DNA of 64,000 bases. Origin: Flavobacterium tagetis. Its GTDB lineage: Bacteria; Bacteroidota; Bacteroidia; Flavobacteriales; Flavobacteriaceae. The notes beneath the pieces are model-generated. The model had not been told where the DNA came from. It ran no database searches and worked only from the letters and a program-made list of their open reading frames with translations. Below are positions 12,774 through 21,653 of the stretch, piece by piece. Numbering within the stretch: position 1 is the stretch's first letter; each line of letters begins with the position of its first letter. The position numbers and the translations under genes are program-made. The stretch lies in the NCBI RefSeq assembly GCF_016735615.1, contig NZ_JAERSF010000003.1, forward strand, positions 744,001 through 808,000, in the 5' to 3' direction.

Positions 12774-15101
12774 TTGAAATACATAAAATACATCCTTCTC
12801 TTCACAACGCTTTGCCTTAAAGCGCAAATCCCTGTGCTTGATAATTACAATCAGGTTTGGACAACGCAGAGCAATAATTCATCAGAATCTATGCCTTTGG
12901 GAGGCAGAGATATTGGTATGAATGTTTGGGTAGAGAAAGGTGATTTGTATTTCTATTTTTCGCGAAGCGGAACTTTTGATGAGCATAATACTTTATTGAA
13001 ATTAGGAAGAGTAAAAGTGACTTTAAGTCCGAATCCTTTTGAAGGAAAAGAAGGGTTTCATCAGGAATTGAAACTGAAAGATGGTTATGTTTTAGTTGGG
13101 CAAAACAACACAAAAATAAAACTTTGGGTTGATGTTTTTAAACCGATTATTCATGTTGATTTAGAAAGTAAAAATCCGTTGAAAATGAAGGCTTCTTATG
13201 AAAGCTGGCGTTATCAGAACCGTTATCCGAAAGGAAAAGAAAACAATGCCAATTCTTATAAATGGGCACCTCAGGGAGAACTTATAACCTATAAAGATTC
13301 TATTTCTTTTGAAAATAATGGAGTTAAATTTTACCACAGAAATCGAGACAATACGGTTTTTGACGTTGCGGTAAAACAGCAGAAAATGGAATCGGTTAAA
13401 GACCAAATGCTGAACCCGATTGCGAATCTGACTTTTGGTGGATTCATGAAAGGCGATAACTTAAAACCAGACGGAACGTATCTTGGAAAATATCAGGATA
13501 TGGATTTTAAAGGCTTTACTTTATCAAGCATAAAACCATCCAAAAAACAGGCATTAGAAATTTATTTAAACACCAGTCAATCTGATTTTGTTGCTTGGAA
13601 TAATGGATTGAAAAGTTTGATTGCTGCAAACAAAAACACAGCGAAACAAGCTGAGAAAAACACTCAAAAATGGTGGAATAATTTCTGGAATCGCAGCTTT
13701 ATTTTCACTCAAAAAAATCATTCAAGTGTTAAAGATTCGGTGTATCAAATTGGGCAGAATTATCAATTGTTCCGATACATGCTTGGATGCAATGCATACG
13801 GAAAATATCCAACCAAATTCAATGGCGGACTTTTTACGGTTGATCCCGTTTACACGAACAAAGACCTGAATTTTACACCTGATTTCAGAAATTGGGGTGG
13901 AGGAACGATGACGGCTCAAAACCAGCGATTGGTTTATTTTCCGATGGTGAAAAGTGGTGATTTTGATATGATGAAATCGCAATTGGATTATTACGTAAGT
14001 CTTCAAAAAAATGCTGAATTAAGAAGTAAAGTTTATTGGAAACATAATGGTGCATCATTCACAGAACAATTAGAAAACTTTGGACTTCCAAATCCAGCGG
14101 AATACGAATGGAAACGTCCCGCAGATTACGATCCAGGAATGGAATATAACGCATGGCTCGAATACGAATGGGATACGGTTTTAGAATTCTGCCAAATGAT
14201 GTTGCAACAAAAGGAATATGCAGGAGAAGATATTCAAAAATACAATCAATTCATCATCAGCTGTCTTCGATTTTTTGATGAACATTATCAATATTTAGCC
14301 AAACAGCGAGGAAGAAAAGCTCTGGATGGGAACGGGAAATTAATTCTCTTTCCGGGTTCAGGAGCAGAAACTTATAAAATGGCAAATAATGCTAATAGTA
14401 CGATTTCGGCTTTACAAGTAATTACAACCAATCTTTTACAGTTTTCTTCGGAACAATTATCAAAGGAAGAATTAGAATATGTAAAAGCGTTTCAAACTAG
14501 AATTCCGCCTTTAAATTTCGGGCAGATTGAAAATCATAAAGTTTTGCTTCCTGCCAAAACATGGGAACGGGTTAATAATTCTGAAGTTCCGCAACTGTAT
14601 CCTGTTTATCCTTGGGGAATTTATGGAGTTGGGAAACCTGATTTAGAAACGGCTTTAAATACTTGGAAATATGATTCTGATGCTATAAAATTCAGAAGTC
14701 ACATTGGATGGAAACAGGATAATATTTTTTCGGCTCGTTTGGGATTAACCGAAGAAGCGATGAAATATAATACAATGAAAATGGCTAATTCAGAAAGACG
14801 TTTTCCAGCTTTCTGGGGACCAGGTTTTGATTGGGTTCCCGATCATAATTGGGGCGGATCAGGAATGATTGGCATGCAGGAAATGATTTTGCAGGAAGCT
14901 GATGGGAAGATTTATCTTTTTCCTGCCTGGCCAAAAGATTGGAACGTTCATTTTAAATTACATGCCAAACAAAATACTACGATTGAAGCCGAACTCCTGA
15001 ATGGAGAATTGAAGGTTTTAAAAGTAATTCCAAAAGAAAGAGAAAAAGACATTATAAATCTGTTAGGAAAATCTGAAGCAGAGAAAACGAAATTAAACTA
15101 A
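12774..15101 (+). CDS. secreted DUF5703-like (alpha/alpha)6 glycosidase candidate, TTG start
   Basis: A 775-residue protein with signal peptide MKYIKYILLFTTLCLKAQ. TTG at 12774 is used as start because it immediately precedes the signal peptide and no in-frame ATG lies near; the preceding ATGs belong to the repeat. Residues about 25-270 look like an all-beta super-sandwich (SMPLGGRDIGMNVWV), residues 280-750 like an (alpha/alpha)6 toroid with many Trp-rich loops (TQKWWNNFWNRSF, GAETYKMANNANST, FPAFWGPGFDWVPDHNWGG). This domain order resembles GH95 and GH65-like enzymes, and it ends with a short C-terminal sandwich. I recall such proteins being labelled DUF5703; no activity is known to me. Context suggests an exo-acting enzyme on a pectic sugar. 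Confidence 0.6.
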   Translation: MKYIKYILLFTTLCLKAQIPVLDNYNQVWTTQSNNSSESMPLGGRDIGMNVWVEKGDLYFYFSRSGTFDEHNTLLKLGRVKVTLSPNPFEGKEGFHQELKLKDGYVLVGQNNTKIKLWVDVFKPIIHVDLESKNPLKMKASYESWRYQNRYPKGKENNANSYKWAPQGELITYKDSISFENNGVKFYHRNRDNTVFDVAVKQQKMESVKDQMLNPIANLTFGGFMKGDNLKPDGTYLGKYQDMDFKGFTLSSIKPSKKQALEIYLNTSQSDFVAWNNGLKSLIAANKNTAKQAEKNTQKWWNNFWNRSFIFTQKNHSSVKDSVYQIGQNYQLFRYMLGCNAYGKYPTKFNGGLFTVDPVYTNKDLNFTPDFRNWGGGTMTAQNQRLVYFPMVKSGDFDMMKSQLDYYVSLQKNAELRSKVYWKHNGASFTEQLENFGLPNPAEYEWKRPADYDPGMEYNAWLEYEWDTVLEFCQMMLQQKEYAGEDIQKYNQFIISCLRFFDEHYQYLAKQRGRKALDGNGKLILFPGSGAETYKMANNANSTISALQVITTNLLQFSSEQLSKEELEYVKAFQTRIPPLNFGQIENHKVLLPAKTWERVNNSEVPQLYPVYPWGIYGVGKPDLETALNTWKYDSDAIKFRSHIGWKQDNIFSARLGLTEEAMKYNTMKMANSERRFPAFWGPGFDWVPDHNWGGSGMIGMQEMILQEADGKIYLFPAWPKDWNVHFKLHAKQNTTIEAELLNGELKVLKVIPKEREKDIINLLGKSEAEKTKLN

Positions 15102-15116
15102 CTATTACCAATCAAA

Positions 15117-17576
15117 ATGATAAAGAAATTAATAAGTGGCGCTGTTTTGTCCATGCTTTTGACCACAAATGGGCAGGCACAATCAGTTGCAAATACTGAT
15201 AAACAAATTGTAAAAGTTGACTTTGATTTTTTTCAAAGAAGACTGGAAGAAGTTCATGATCCGAGTTATGATTCGTGGGTGATTAATGAAGGGAAAGAAG
15301 CTGAAAAATCATTTAATAATGTGTCATTTAAATTAAAAGGAAACTTTACATCAAAGTGGTATAAAGTTGGAATGAACGCTCCATTTTACAACAAATTAGG
15401 AAGTGATGGTTTGGTTACGAATGAAAATTTAGAATTGAAAATCAGCGGATTGAAATCGGGAAAACATACACTTTTGACTTTTCATAATGCTTTTGATGTG
15501 ATTACAGGAAAAACTTTTTCTCCGATAAAAATCTACGTAAACGGAAAACTTCAGCAAACCGTAAATGCAAGTCAGAGAGCCAATGCTAAAATTGATGCTT
15601 CGATGGCGTATATTACTTTTAATGCTGAAAAAGGCAAAGATGTAATAGTTCGTTTTGAGATAGATCAAACTTCCAATCCTGATATCGTTAAACAAATTGT
15701 GATTAATGGTTTTGAAATTGATACGCCAAACCTTATGTATCAGGCTCGTACTCCTGAACCAAAAAACAGAGACGAACACGTTGAAGTGGGTAAAACTTTA
15801 ACTCTAAAATGGGATGCTGTAAAAAATGTGGCATTTCATAAATTATATTTTGGAGAAGATAAAAATGCGGTAGAAAATGCAACAGAAGCTTCAAAAGAGT
15901 TTAAAGGAAAACTAACGGAGAAATCTTTTACAGTTTCTGATTTATACAGCGGCACAACTTACTATTGGAGAGTCGATGAAGTGGATAATAATGGCGAAGT
16001 AACTTTAGGAAATGTATGGTCGTTTAAACCAGCACAATTGGCGTTTCCAGGTGCTGAAGGTTACGGACGTTACGCCGTAGGAGGTCGTGGCGGAAAAGTA
16101 ATTGAAGTAACGAACTTAAATGACGATGGTCCGGGAAGTTTACGCGATGCCATTAATCAGGAAATTGGACCAAGAACAATCGTTTTTAATGTTTCGGGAA
16201 ATATAAAATTGGCTTCGAGATTAGTGGCAAATCAGCCTTATATCACTATTGCGGGACAAACAGCTCCGGGAGAAGGAATCACGATCAGCAGAGCGCCAAT
16301 TGGATTGACAGGAAATGATGGAGTGATTCGATTTTTGAAAGTGAGAATTGGAGGCGGAACTACTTTTGACGGAATGGGATTAACAGGCGCTGATTATAGT
16401 ATTATTGATCATTGTTCGATTAGCTGGACAATTGATGAATCATTTAGTTCGCGTGGTGCGCATCATATTTCATTGCAAAGAACTTTAATTTCTGAAGCTT
16501 TAAATGTGGCTGGACATGATAAATATCCAGCAGGAAAAATGCACGGATTTGCAGCAACTATCGGTGGTGATATTGGTAGTTTTCACCATAATTTATTGGC
16601 ACATAATCAGGGGCGCAACTGGAGTATCGGTGGAGGTTTAAACGGAGACGGTTATTACACAGGAAGATTGGATATCACAAATAATGTGGTTTACAACTGG
16701 GGAGGGCGTACAACTGACGGAGGCGCAAACGAAGTAAATTTTGTAAACAATTATTATAAACCGGGTGCTTCAACTAAGATTTTTGTTGCATTGAATGCAC
16801 AGCATGAAGGTGTTGGAAAAGGAATGCAGCGCTACTATTTTGACGGAAACATAATGCCGGGTTATTTTGATGAGAAATCTCAGGATAAAGGAAGAAAATC
16901 TACGATAAGCAATAATGAAAAAGTCGAATATGAAACTTTCGTTGATAAACCATTTTTTCCTTCTTATGTAAACACGCAATCAGCAAAAGGAGCATACAAA
17001 AATGTACTTTCGGATGTTGGGGCAAATCAGCCGTTTTTTGATAAACACGATAATAGAATTGTTGATGAAACTTTAAAAGGAACTTTCACTTACAAAGGAA
17101 GTAAAAGCGGTTTAGGCGGTATGATTGATAATGAACAAGATGCGGGAGGATGGCCAAATTTTGCTTCAGAAACTCGTCCAACGGATTGGGATACAGATCA
17201 TGATGGTTTACCAAATTGGTGGGAAAAAGCTTTTGGTTTGAATGAAAATTCAACTGCTGGAGATTTCTCAGATACCAATCAAGATAAAGATAAAGACGGA
17301 TTTACTCAATTGGATAATTACTTAGACTGGCTGGCTCAACCTCATTATTTTATCAATTTAAAGGATAAAAAAGTTTTAAACGTAGCAGATTATTTTAAAG
17401 GTTTTGAAAATAAACCAGTTTATACTTTCTCTGAAGTAAAAAATGGAAAAGCCAATTTTAAAGGAAAAGAAATTCAGTTCACGGCTTCAGATAAAGGTTT
17501 CGCTTCTTTGGTAGTAACGGTAAAAGATGCCGATGGAGATTCTATGAGCAGAACTATTAATTTCTTTGTTAAGTAA
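15117..17576 (+). CDS. multidomain pectate lyase, PL1-type right-handed beta-helix
   Basis: An 819-residue secreted protein starting only 15 bases behind the previous stop. Signal peptide ends near NGQAQ (residue 22). Residues about 30-205 form a predicted carbohydrate-binding beta-sandwich, about 210-310 a fibronectin-III-like domain (TYYWRVDEVDNNG), about 313-640 the beta-helix lyase domain that opens with AFPGAEGYGRYAVGGRGGKV and contains ITIAGQTAPGEG and the RNWSIGGG turn. A DTDHDGLPNWWE calcium-binding repeat (about residue 698) and a cadherin-like tail follow. It should cleave polygalacturonate by calcium-dependent beta-elimination outside the cell or in the periplasm. The same opening motif occurs in the PL1 genes at 27111 and 29754. 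The PL1 subfamily is not certain. Confidence 0.85.
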   Translation: MIKKLISGAVLSMLLTTNGQAQSVANTDKQIVKVDFDFFQRRLEEVHDPSYDSWVINEGKEAEKSFNNVSFKLKGNFTSKWYKVGMNAPFYNKLGSDGLVTNENLELKISGLKSGKHTLLTFHNAFDVITGKTFSPIKIYVNGKLQQTVNASQRANAKIDASMAYITFNAEKGKDVIVRFEIDQTSNPDIVKQIVINGFEIDTPNLMYQARTPEPKNRDEHVEVGKTLTLKWDAVKNVAFHKLYFGEDKNAVENATEASKEFKGKLTEKSFTVSDLYSGTTYYWRVDEVDNNGEVTLGNVWSFKPAQLAFPGAEGYGRYAVGGRGGKVIEVTNLNDDGPGSLRDAINQEIGPRTIVFNVSGNIKLASRLVANQPYITIAGQTAPGEGITISRAPIGLTGNDGVIRFLKVRIGGGTTFDGMGLTGADYSIIDHCSISWTIDESFSSRGAHHISLQRTLISEALNVAGHDKYPAGKMHGFAATIGGDIGSFHHNLLAHNQGRNWSIGGGLNGDGYYTGRLDITNNVVYNWGGRTTDGGANEVNFVNNYYKPGASTKIFVALNAQHEGVGKGMQRYYFDGNIMPGYFDEKSQDKGRKSTISNNEKVEYETFVDKPFFPSYVNTQSAKGAYKNVLSDVGANQPFFDKHDNRIVDETLKGTFTYKGSKSGLGGMIDNEQDAGGWPNFASETRPTDWDTDHDGLPNWWEKAFGLNENSTAGDFSDTNQDKDKDGFTQLDNYLDWLAQPHYFINLKDKKVLNVADYFKGFENKPVYTFSEVKNGKANFKGKEIQFTASDKGFASLVVTVKDADGDSMSRTINFFVK

Positions 17577-17584
17577 AAAAATGG

Positions 17585-17735
17585 GTTTGCCACGAATTAC
17601 ACGAATTTCCACGAATTAGTTTTTAGCTACAGATTAAAGGATTTGCACAGATTATAAAAAAAATCATTTTAATCTTTTTAATCTGTGGCTAAAAAAAAGA
17701 AAAAATTAGTGCAATTAGTGTAATTCGTGGCAAAC
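17585..17735. repeat. nested palindrome, family C (GCCACGAATTACAC)
   Basis: Perfect 18-bp arms GTTTGCCACGAATTACAC (17585-17602) and its reverse complement (17718-17735). Inside lies a second pair, TTAGCTACAGATTAAAGG and CTTTTTAATCTGTGGCTAA, and a third ACGAATT/AATTAGTG layer. An in-frame ATG at 17727 (reading start GTG) lies in the right arm and was rejected as start of the next gene. Confidence 0.92.
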
Positions 17736-17750
17736 AAAAAATATTCAAAA

Positions 17751-19769
17751 ATGAAAAAGAACATCATCATATCATCCTTATTTCTTTCAACTGTAATCTT
17801 TGCGCAAAATAAAGGCTTGGTTGCGAATTCAGAAAGTCCGTATTCTAAATTACAGAGTATAGGCTTGCAAGATGTAAAATGGACAAACGGTTTTTGGAAA
17901 GAACAATTTGATGTAGAAACCAAAAATACTTTGCCATATATGTGGGATTTGTATCACAACGATGAAGTTTCGCATGCTTACAAAAACTTCGAAATTGCAG
18001 CAGGTTTAAGCAAAGGAACTTTTAAAGGACCTTCGTTTCATGATGGTGATTTCTACAAGATTTTTGAAGGAATGGCAGCAACGTATGCCGTTACAAAAGA
18101 TAAAAAACTCGATGCGGAAATGGATAAAGCCATTGCGCTTTTCGCGAAAGTACAGCGTAAAGATGGTTACATTCATACACCCGTTTTAATTGATGAACGC
18201 TGGGGAACTTTAGGGCCAGAAGAAGTTAAGAAACAGCTAGGTTTCGAAAAATACAATATGGGACATTTAATGACTGCTGCTTGTATTCATTATCGTGCCA
18301 CAGGAAAAACAAATTTCCTGAATATTGCCAAAGGAGTTGCCGATTTCTTGTATGATTTCTATAAAAAAGCGTCGCCAGAATTGGCTAGAAATGCGATTTG
18401 TCCGTCGCATTATATGGGAATTGTCGAGATGTATAGAACGACCAAAAATCCGAAATACTTAGAATTGGCTAATAATCTAATTGATATTAGAGGAACTACA
18501 AATGACGGAACCGATGATAATCAGGACAGAGTTCCATTTAGACAGCAGACAACTGCAATGGGGCACGCTGTAAGAGCAAATTATCTTTATGCCGGAGTAG
18601 CCGATTTGTATGCCGAAACGGGAGAAAAGAAATTATTAGATAATCTAGAATCTATTTGGGATGATGTAACGTATCGCAAAATGTACATTACAGGAGGTTG
18701 CGGTTCTTTATATGATGGTGTTTCGCCAGACGGAACTTCGTATGATCCAACAGTGGTGCAGAAAATTCATCAGGCTTACGGAAGACCTTTTCAATTGCCA
18801 AATGCAACGGCTCATACCGAAACTTGCGCCAATATTGGAAATGTTTTATGGAATTGGAGAATGCTTCAAATTACGGGAGATGCCAAATATGCTGATATTG
18901 TGGAGCTGGCACTTTACAACAGCGTGCTTTCGGGAATGGATTTGGAAGGAGAAAAATTCTTGTATAATAATCCATTGAATGTTTCAAACGATTTGCCTTT
19001 TCACCAAAGATGGGGCAATGAGCGTGAAGGTTATATTGCCTTATCAAACTGCTGTGCGCCAAACGTAACCAGAACAATTGCCGAAGTTGGAAATTATGCT
19101 TACAGTCTTTCAAAAGAAGGTTTGTTTGTGAATTTATACGGAAGTAATTCTTTGAATACCAAAACAATTAACGGAGAAACATTAGAAATTGAACAACAAA
19201 CCAATTATCCTTGGGACGGAAAAATAACCTTGAAAATTGTAAAAGCTCCAAAAGATTTGCAAGCTTTCTTTTTAAGAATTCCGGGTTGGAGCCAAAATGC
19301 TGAAGTTTTGATTAATAATTCGAAAATTACAGATAAAATCGTTTCTGGAACTTATCTGAAATTAAATCAGAAATGGAAAAAAGGAGATGTAATCGAATTG
19401 AAGCTTCCAATGCCGGTTGAATTAATGGAAGCGAATCCATTGGTAGAAGAAGTTAAAAATCAGGTTGCCATAAAAAGAGGACCTTTGGTATATTGTTTAG
19501 AATCAGATCAGCTTCCTTCGAAAGTAAGTGTTAATGATGTGGCTTTGAATTTGAAATCGAATTTTGCAACAAACAATTTTACCTTGAATAATAGAAACTT
19601 AGTAAGCATTGATGCAGAAGCCGTTATAAATTCGAATAATTCATGGAATAAAGCGTTGTACAAACCGCTTTCTTCTAAAAATGCTGATGCTATACAAGTA
19701 AAATTGATTCCGTATTTTGCTTGGGGAAATAAAGGAAAAGGTGAAATGACGGTTTGGCTGTCCCATTGA
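17751..19769 (+). CDS. GH127-type beta-L-arabinofuranosidase (DUF1680)
   Basis: A 672-residue secreted protein with signal peptide MKKNIIISSLFLSTVIFAQ. The (alpha/alpha)6 barrel of DUF1680 is shown by the N-terminal WTNGFWKEQFD and the zinc-site motifs: Glu357 and Cys359 in HTETCAN, and Cys434-Cys435 in SNCCAPN. In HypBA1, the family model, Glu338, Cys340, Cys417 and Cys418 bind zinc and one Cys is the nucleophile; the spacing here is nearly the same. A C-terminal beta-sandwich follows (about 470-670). The reaction is removal of beta-L-arabinofuranose or, as for the RG-II enzyme BT1003, of a related branched sugar such as aceric acid. GH146 is an alternative family with similar motifs. Confidence 0.88.
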   Translation: MKKNIIISSLFLSTVIFAQNKGLVANSESPYSKLQSIGLQDVKWTNGFWKEQFDVETKNTLPYMWDLYHNDEVSHAYKNFEIAAGLSKGTFKGPSFHDGDFYKIFEGMAATYAVTKDKKLDAEMDKAIALFAKVQRKDGYIHTPVLIDERWGTLGPEEVKKQLGFEKYNMGHLMTAACIHYRATGKTNFLNIAKGVADFLYDFYKKASPELARNAICPSHYMGIVEMYRTTKNPKYLELANNLIDIRGTTNDGTDDNQDRVPFRQQTTAMGHAVRANYLYAGVADLYAETGEKKLLDNLESIWDDVTYRKMYITGGCGSLYDGVSPDGTSYDPTVVQKIHQAYGRPFQLPNATAHTETCANIGNVLWNWRMLQITGDAKYADIVELALYNSVLSGMDLEGEKFLYNNPLNVSNDLPFHQRWGNEREGYIALSNCCAPNVTRTIAEVGNYAYSLSKEGLFVNLYGSNSLNTKTINGETLEIEQQTNYPWDGKITLKIVKAPKDLQAFFLRIPGWSQNAEVLINNSKITDKIVSGTYLKLNQKWKKGDVIELKLPMPVELMEANPLVEEVKNQVAIKRGPLVYCLESDQLPSKVSVNDVALNLKSNFATNNFTLNNRNLVSIDAEAVINSNNSWNKALYKPLSSKNADAIQVKLIPYFAWGNKGKGEMTVWLSH

Positions 19770-19855
19770 TTTGGGACGCGGATTTAACGGATTGCCCTTG
19801 GCAAAACGCGGATTAAAACGGATTTTTAATTTTTGTTAAAGGTATAAATCGTTCA

Positions 19856-19961
19856 GTTTGTCATTCTGAGGAACGAAGAATCATACACGTAACTCGACAA
19901 AGATTGGCGATTTAGATTGCGGAGTTTCTAGTGTGATCTTTCCTTCGTCAAGATGACAAAA
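19856..19961. repeat. intergenic palindrome family A (GTCATTCTGAGGAACGAAG)
   Basis: GTTTGTCATTCTGAGGAACG at 19856 pairs imperfectly with TTCGTCAAGATGACAAA ending at 19961, with the internal CGACAAAGATTGGCGA. Just upstream, 19775-19831 holds two direct ACGCGGATT(T)AAAACGG units, remnants of the element type also seen around 44374-44645. Confidence 0.85.
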
Positions 19962-19987
19962 CAAAATGAATAAGTAAATTGAAAAAC

Positions 19988-20974
19988 ATGAAATACATTC
20001 TAGCCTTATTTTTACTCACAACACTTTCTTTATCAGCCCAAAAGCTCGATAATAAACTCGCATTAACCGTTGCCCAAGACGGTTCAGGAGATTTCAAAAC
20101 CATTCAGGAAGCGGTAAATAATGTCAAGGACAATTCAGAGAAACGCGTTGTAATTACTATAAAGCCAGGAAAGTATGTAGAAAAATTAGAAATTCCAGCT
20201 TCCAAGCCATTTATTACTTTAAAAGGAGCAGACCGAAATAAAACAATTATTTCCTTTGACGATTATTCAGGGAAACCGCTTCGTGAACCAGATCCATCAG
20301 GAAAAAAGGAATTTGGAACATCCACTTCGTATTCTTTTTTAATAAAAGGAAATGATTGTACTTTAGAAAATCTAACAGTCGAAAATACCGCAGGTAGAGT
20401 AGGGCAAGCAGTTGCACTTCATATTAAAGGCGACAGAGTAATTGTAAAGAATTGCAATCTTTTGGCTAACCAAGATACGCTTTATTTATCAGAAGGAAAC
20501 ACGCGAAGCTATTTTGAGAACTGTTTTATCAACGGAACAACCGATTTTATTTTCGGTGCAGCAACGGCTTTTTTTTACAAATGTACAATTGAGAGTTTAG
20601 TAAATTCTTATATCACAGCGGCTTCAACTCCGCAAGGGCAGGCTTATGGTTTTGTTTTTGTAGATTGTAAATTAACCGCAAAAGATAAATCTGTAGATAA
20701 AGTATTTCTAGGAAGACCTTGGAGACCTTATGCACAAACCGTTTTTATCAATACAGATTTAGGTTCGCACATTATTCCCGAAGGCTGGAATGCATGGATT
20801 GATACTAGATTTCCAGATAAAGATAAAACAGCTTATTATGCTGAATATGGAAGTAAAGGGATGAGTTCAAAAAGTATTTCGCAACGAGTTTCATGGTCGA
20901 ATCAATTAACGAAAGATGATATTAAAAAATATAACAGAGATTTAGTTTTGAATGGATGGAATCCCATTCAATAG
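19988..20974 (+). CDS. CE8 pectin methylesterase
   Basis: A 328-residue secreted right-handed beta-helix enzyme; signal peptide MKYILALFLLTTLSLSAQ. All CE8 signature blocks are present: GSGDFKTIQEAV near the N-terminus, GQAVALHIKGD, acid/base Asp163 in NQDTLY, nucleophile Asp186 in GTTDFIFG, and Arg243 in LGRPWRPY. It removes methyl esters from homogalacturonan, giving pectate for the PL1 and GH28 enzymes and releasing methanol. An in-frame TTG 9 bases upstream (19979) is possible, but the ATG at 19988 gives the usual signal peptide. A strong terminator-like hairpin follows, so this is probably the last gene of the left transcription unit. Confidence 0.96.
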   Translation: MKYILALFLLTTLSLSAQKLDNKLALTVAQDGSGDFKTIQEAVNNVKDNSEKRVVITIKPGKYVEKLEIPASKPFITLKGADRNKTIISFDDYSGKPLREPDPSGKKEFGTSTSYSFLIKGNDCTLENLTVENTAGRVGQAVALHIKGDRVIVKNCNLLANQDTLYLSEGNTRSYFENCFINGTTDFIFGAATAFFYKCTIESLVNSYITAASTPQGQAYGFVFVDCKLTAKDKSVDKVFLGRPWRPYAQTVFINTDLGSHIIPEGWNAWIDTRFPDKDKTAYYAEYGSKGMSSKSISQRVSWSNQLTKDDIKKYNRDLVLNGWNPIQ

Positions 20975-21002
20975 TTAAAGCTGAATTAAAAATGCATCTA
21001 AC

Positions 21003-21036
21003 AAAAGCTCACTAATAACTGATATTGGTGGCTTTT
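21003..21036 (+). terminator. intrinsic terminator candidate behind the CE8 gene
   Basis: AAAAGC (21003-21008) pairs with GCTTTT (21031-21036) and, after one bulged base, CACTAATA pairs with TATTGGTG; the loop is about five bases and a T-run with TTTTTGCTTGATTTTTT follows. It would separate the left gene block from the susCD promoter region. Confidence 0.7.
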
Positions 21037-21287
21037 TGCTTGATTTTTTCTGTAACCATAAATAGAAAAAGAGCGTTTAAATTTTGTTGGTCAGAATTTA
21101 CTTTTAAAAATTATTTTTTTTACTAAAATTTATTTAATGTTTTTTTAAACAATCCAGCTACTGTCCTGTGTTAAAATTTGTAGGTTTTTTAGCTTAAAAT
21201 AAATGTAATTGCAACAATTATCTCTATCGTTTTCGTAAAAATTGACATTTTGTAAATATTTAAATATCAGGTAGGATATTCTTAAGT

Positions 21288-21319
21288 TTTGAAGAATATA
21301 TACGATATGTTTATTTTTG
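21288..21319 (+). promoter_or_regulatory. Bacteroidota sigma-ABfr promoter candidate for susCD
   Basis: TTTG (21288-21291), a 20-base spacer, then TATTTTTG (21312-21319) matches the Bacteroidota consensus TTTG-N19/20-TAnnTTTG. A second TATTTTTG at 21512-21519 has no TTTG at the right distance. In such A/T-rich DNA chance matches are possible. Confidence 0.45.
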
Positions 21320-21653
21320 ATAATAATCTTATCATTTTTTAGTCAAAATGGGTTTTTAAATTTTGTTTTAATCAAACATTTGTCTTAAATATTCTGGTTC
21401 ATCTATTTTTTCCATTCGTTTTTTATTAATATTGTTTTTTTTGAGTGTTTTTTTTTGAAATAACATGATTAAAACAGGATAGAGCAGGACGGTTCTAATG
21501 TGTCATCGTCATATTTTTGGAATATTAAAATAAATGTGTTTTAAACATTTAATAAAATTAATTTAAGATTCCATTAAGAAAAATTTTGTTAATAGACCGA
21601 AGCACATTAAACATGACTAACTAACAATTAATAACCTAACCAAAAAAACATTT

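Larger units (their letters stand above)
20975..21653 (+). other. 679-base intergenic region upstream of susC, no gene
   Basis: The longest gene-free stretch of the window. It is extremely A/T-rich with many T-runs, has no ORF of note, and lacks the palindromic repeat families that fill most other gaps. It contains the terminator candidate at its left end and the promoter candidate at 21288-21319. The long space implies a 5' leader of roughly 330 bases if that promoter is used. An operator for a pectin-responsive regulator would be expected here, but no clear inverted or direct repeat was found. Confidence 0.7.

Noticed and set aside
18712-18978. Plus-strand open frame inside the GH127 gene
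   Set aside because: It overlaps the catalytic core of GH127 in another frame and encodes no known motif.
21512-21519. TATTTTTG as the susC promoter -7 element
   Set aside because: No TTTG element lies 19-21 bases upstream; the candidate at 21288-21319 fits better.
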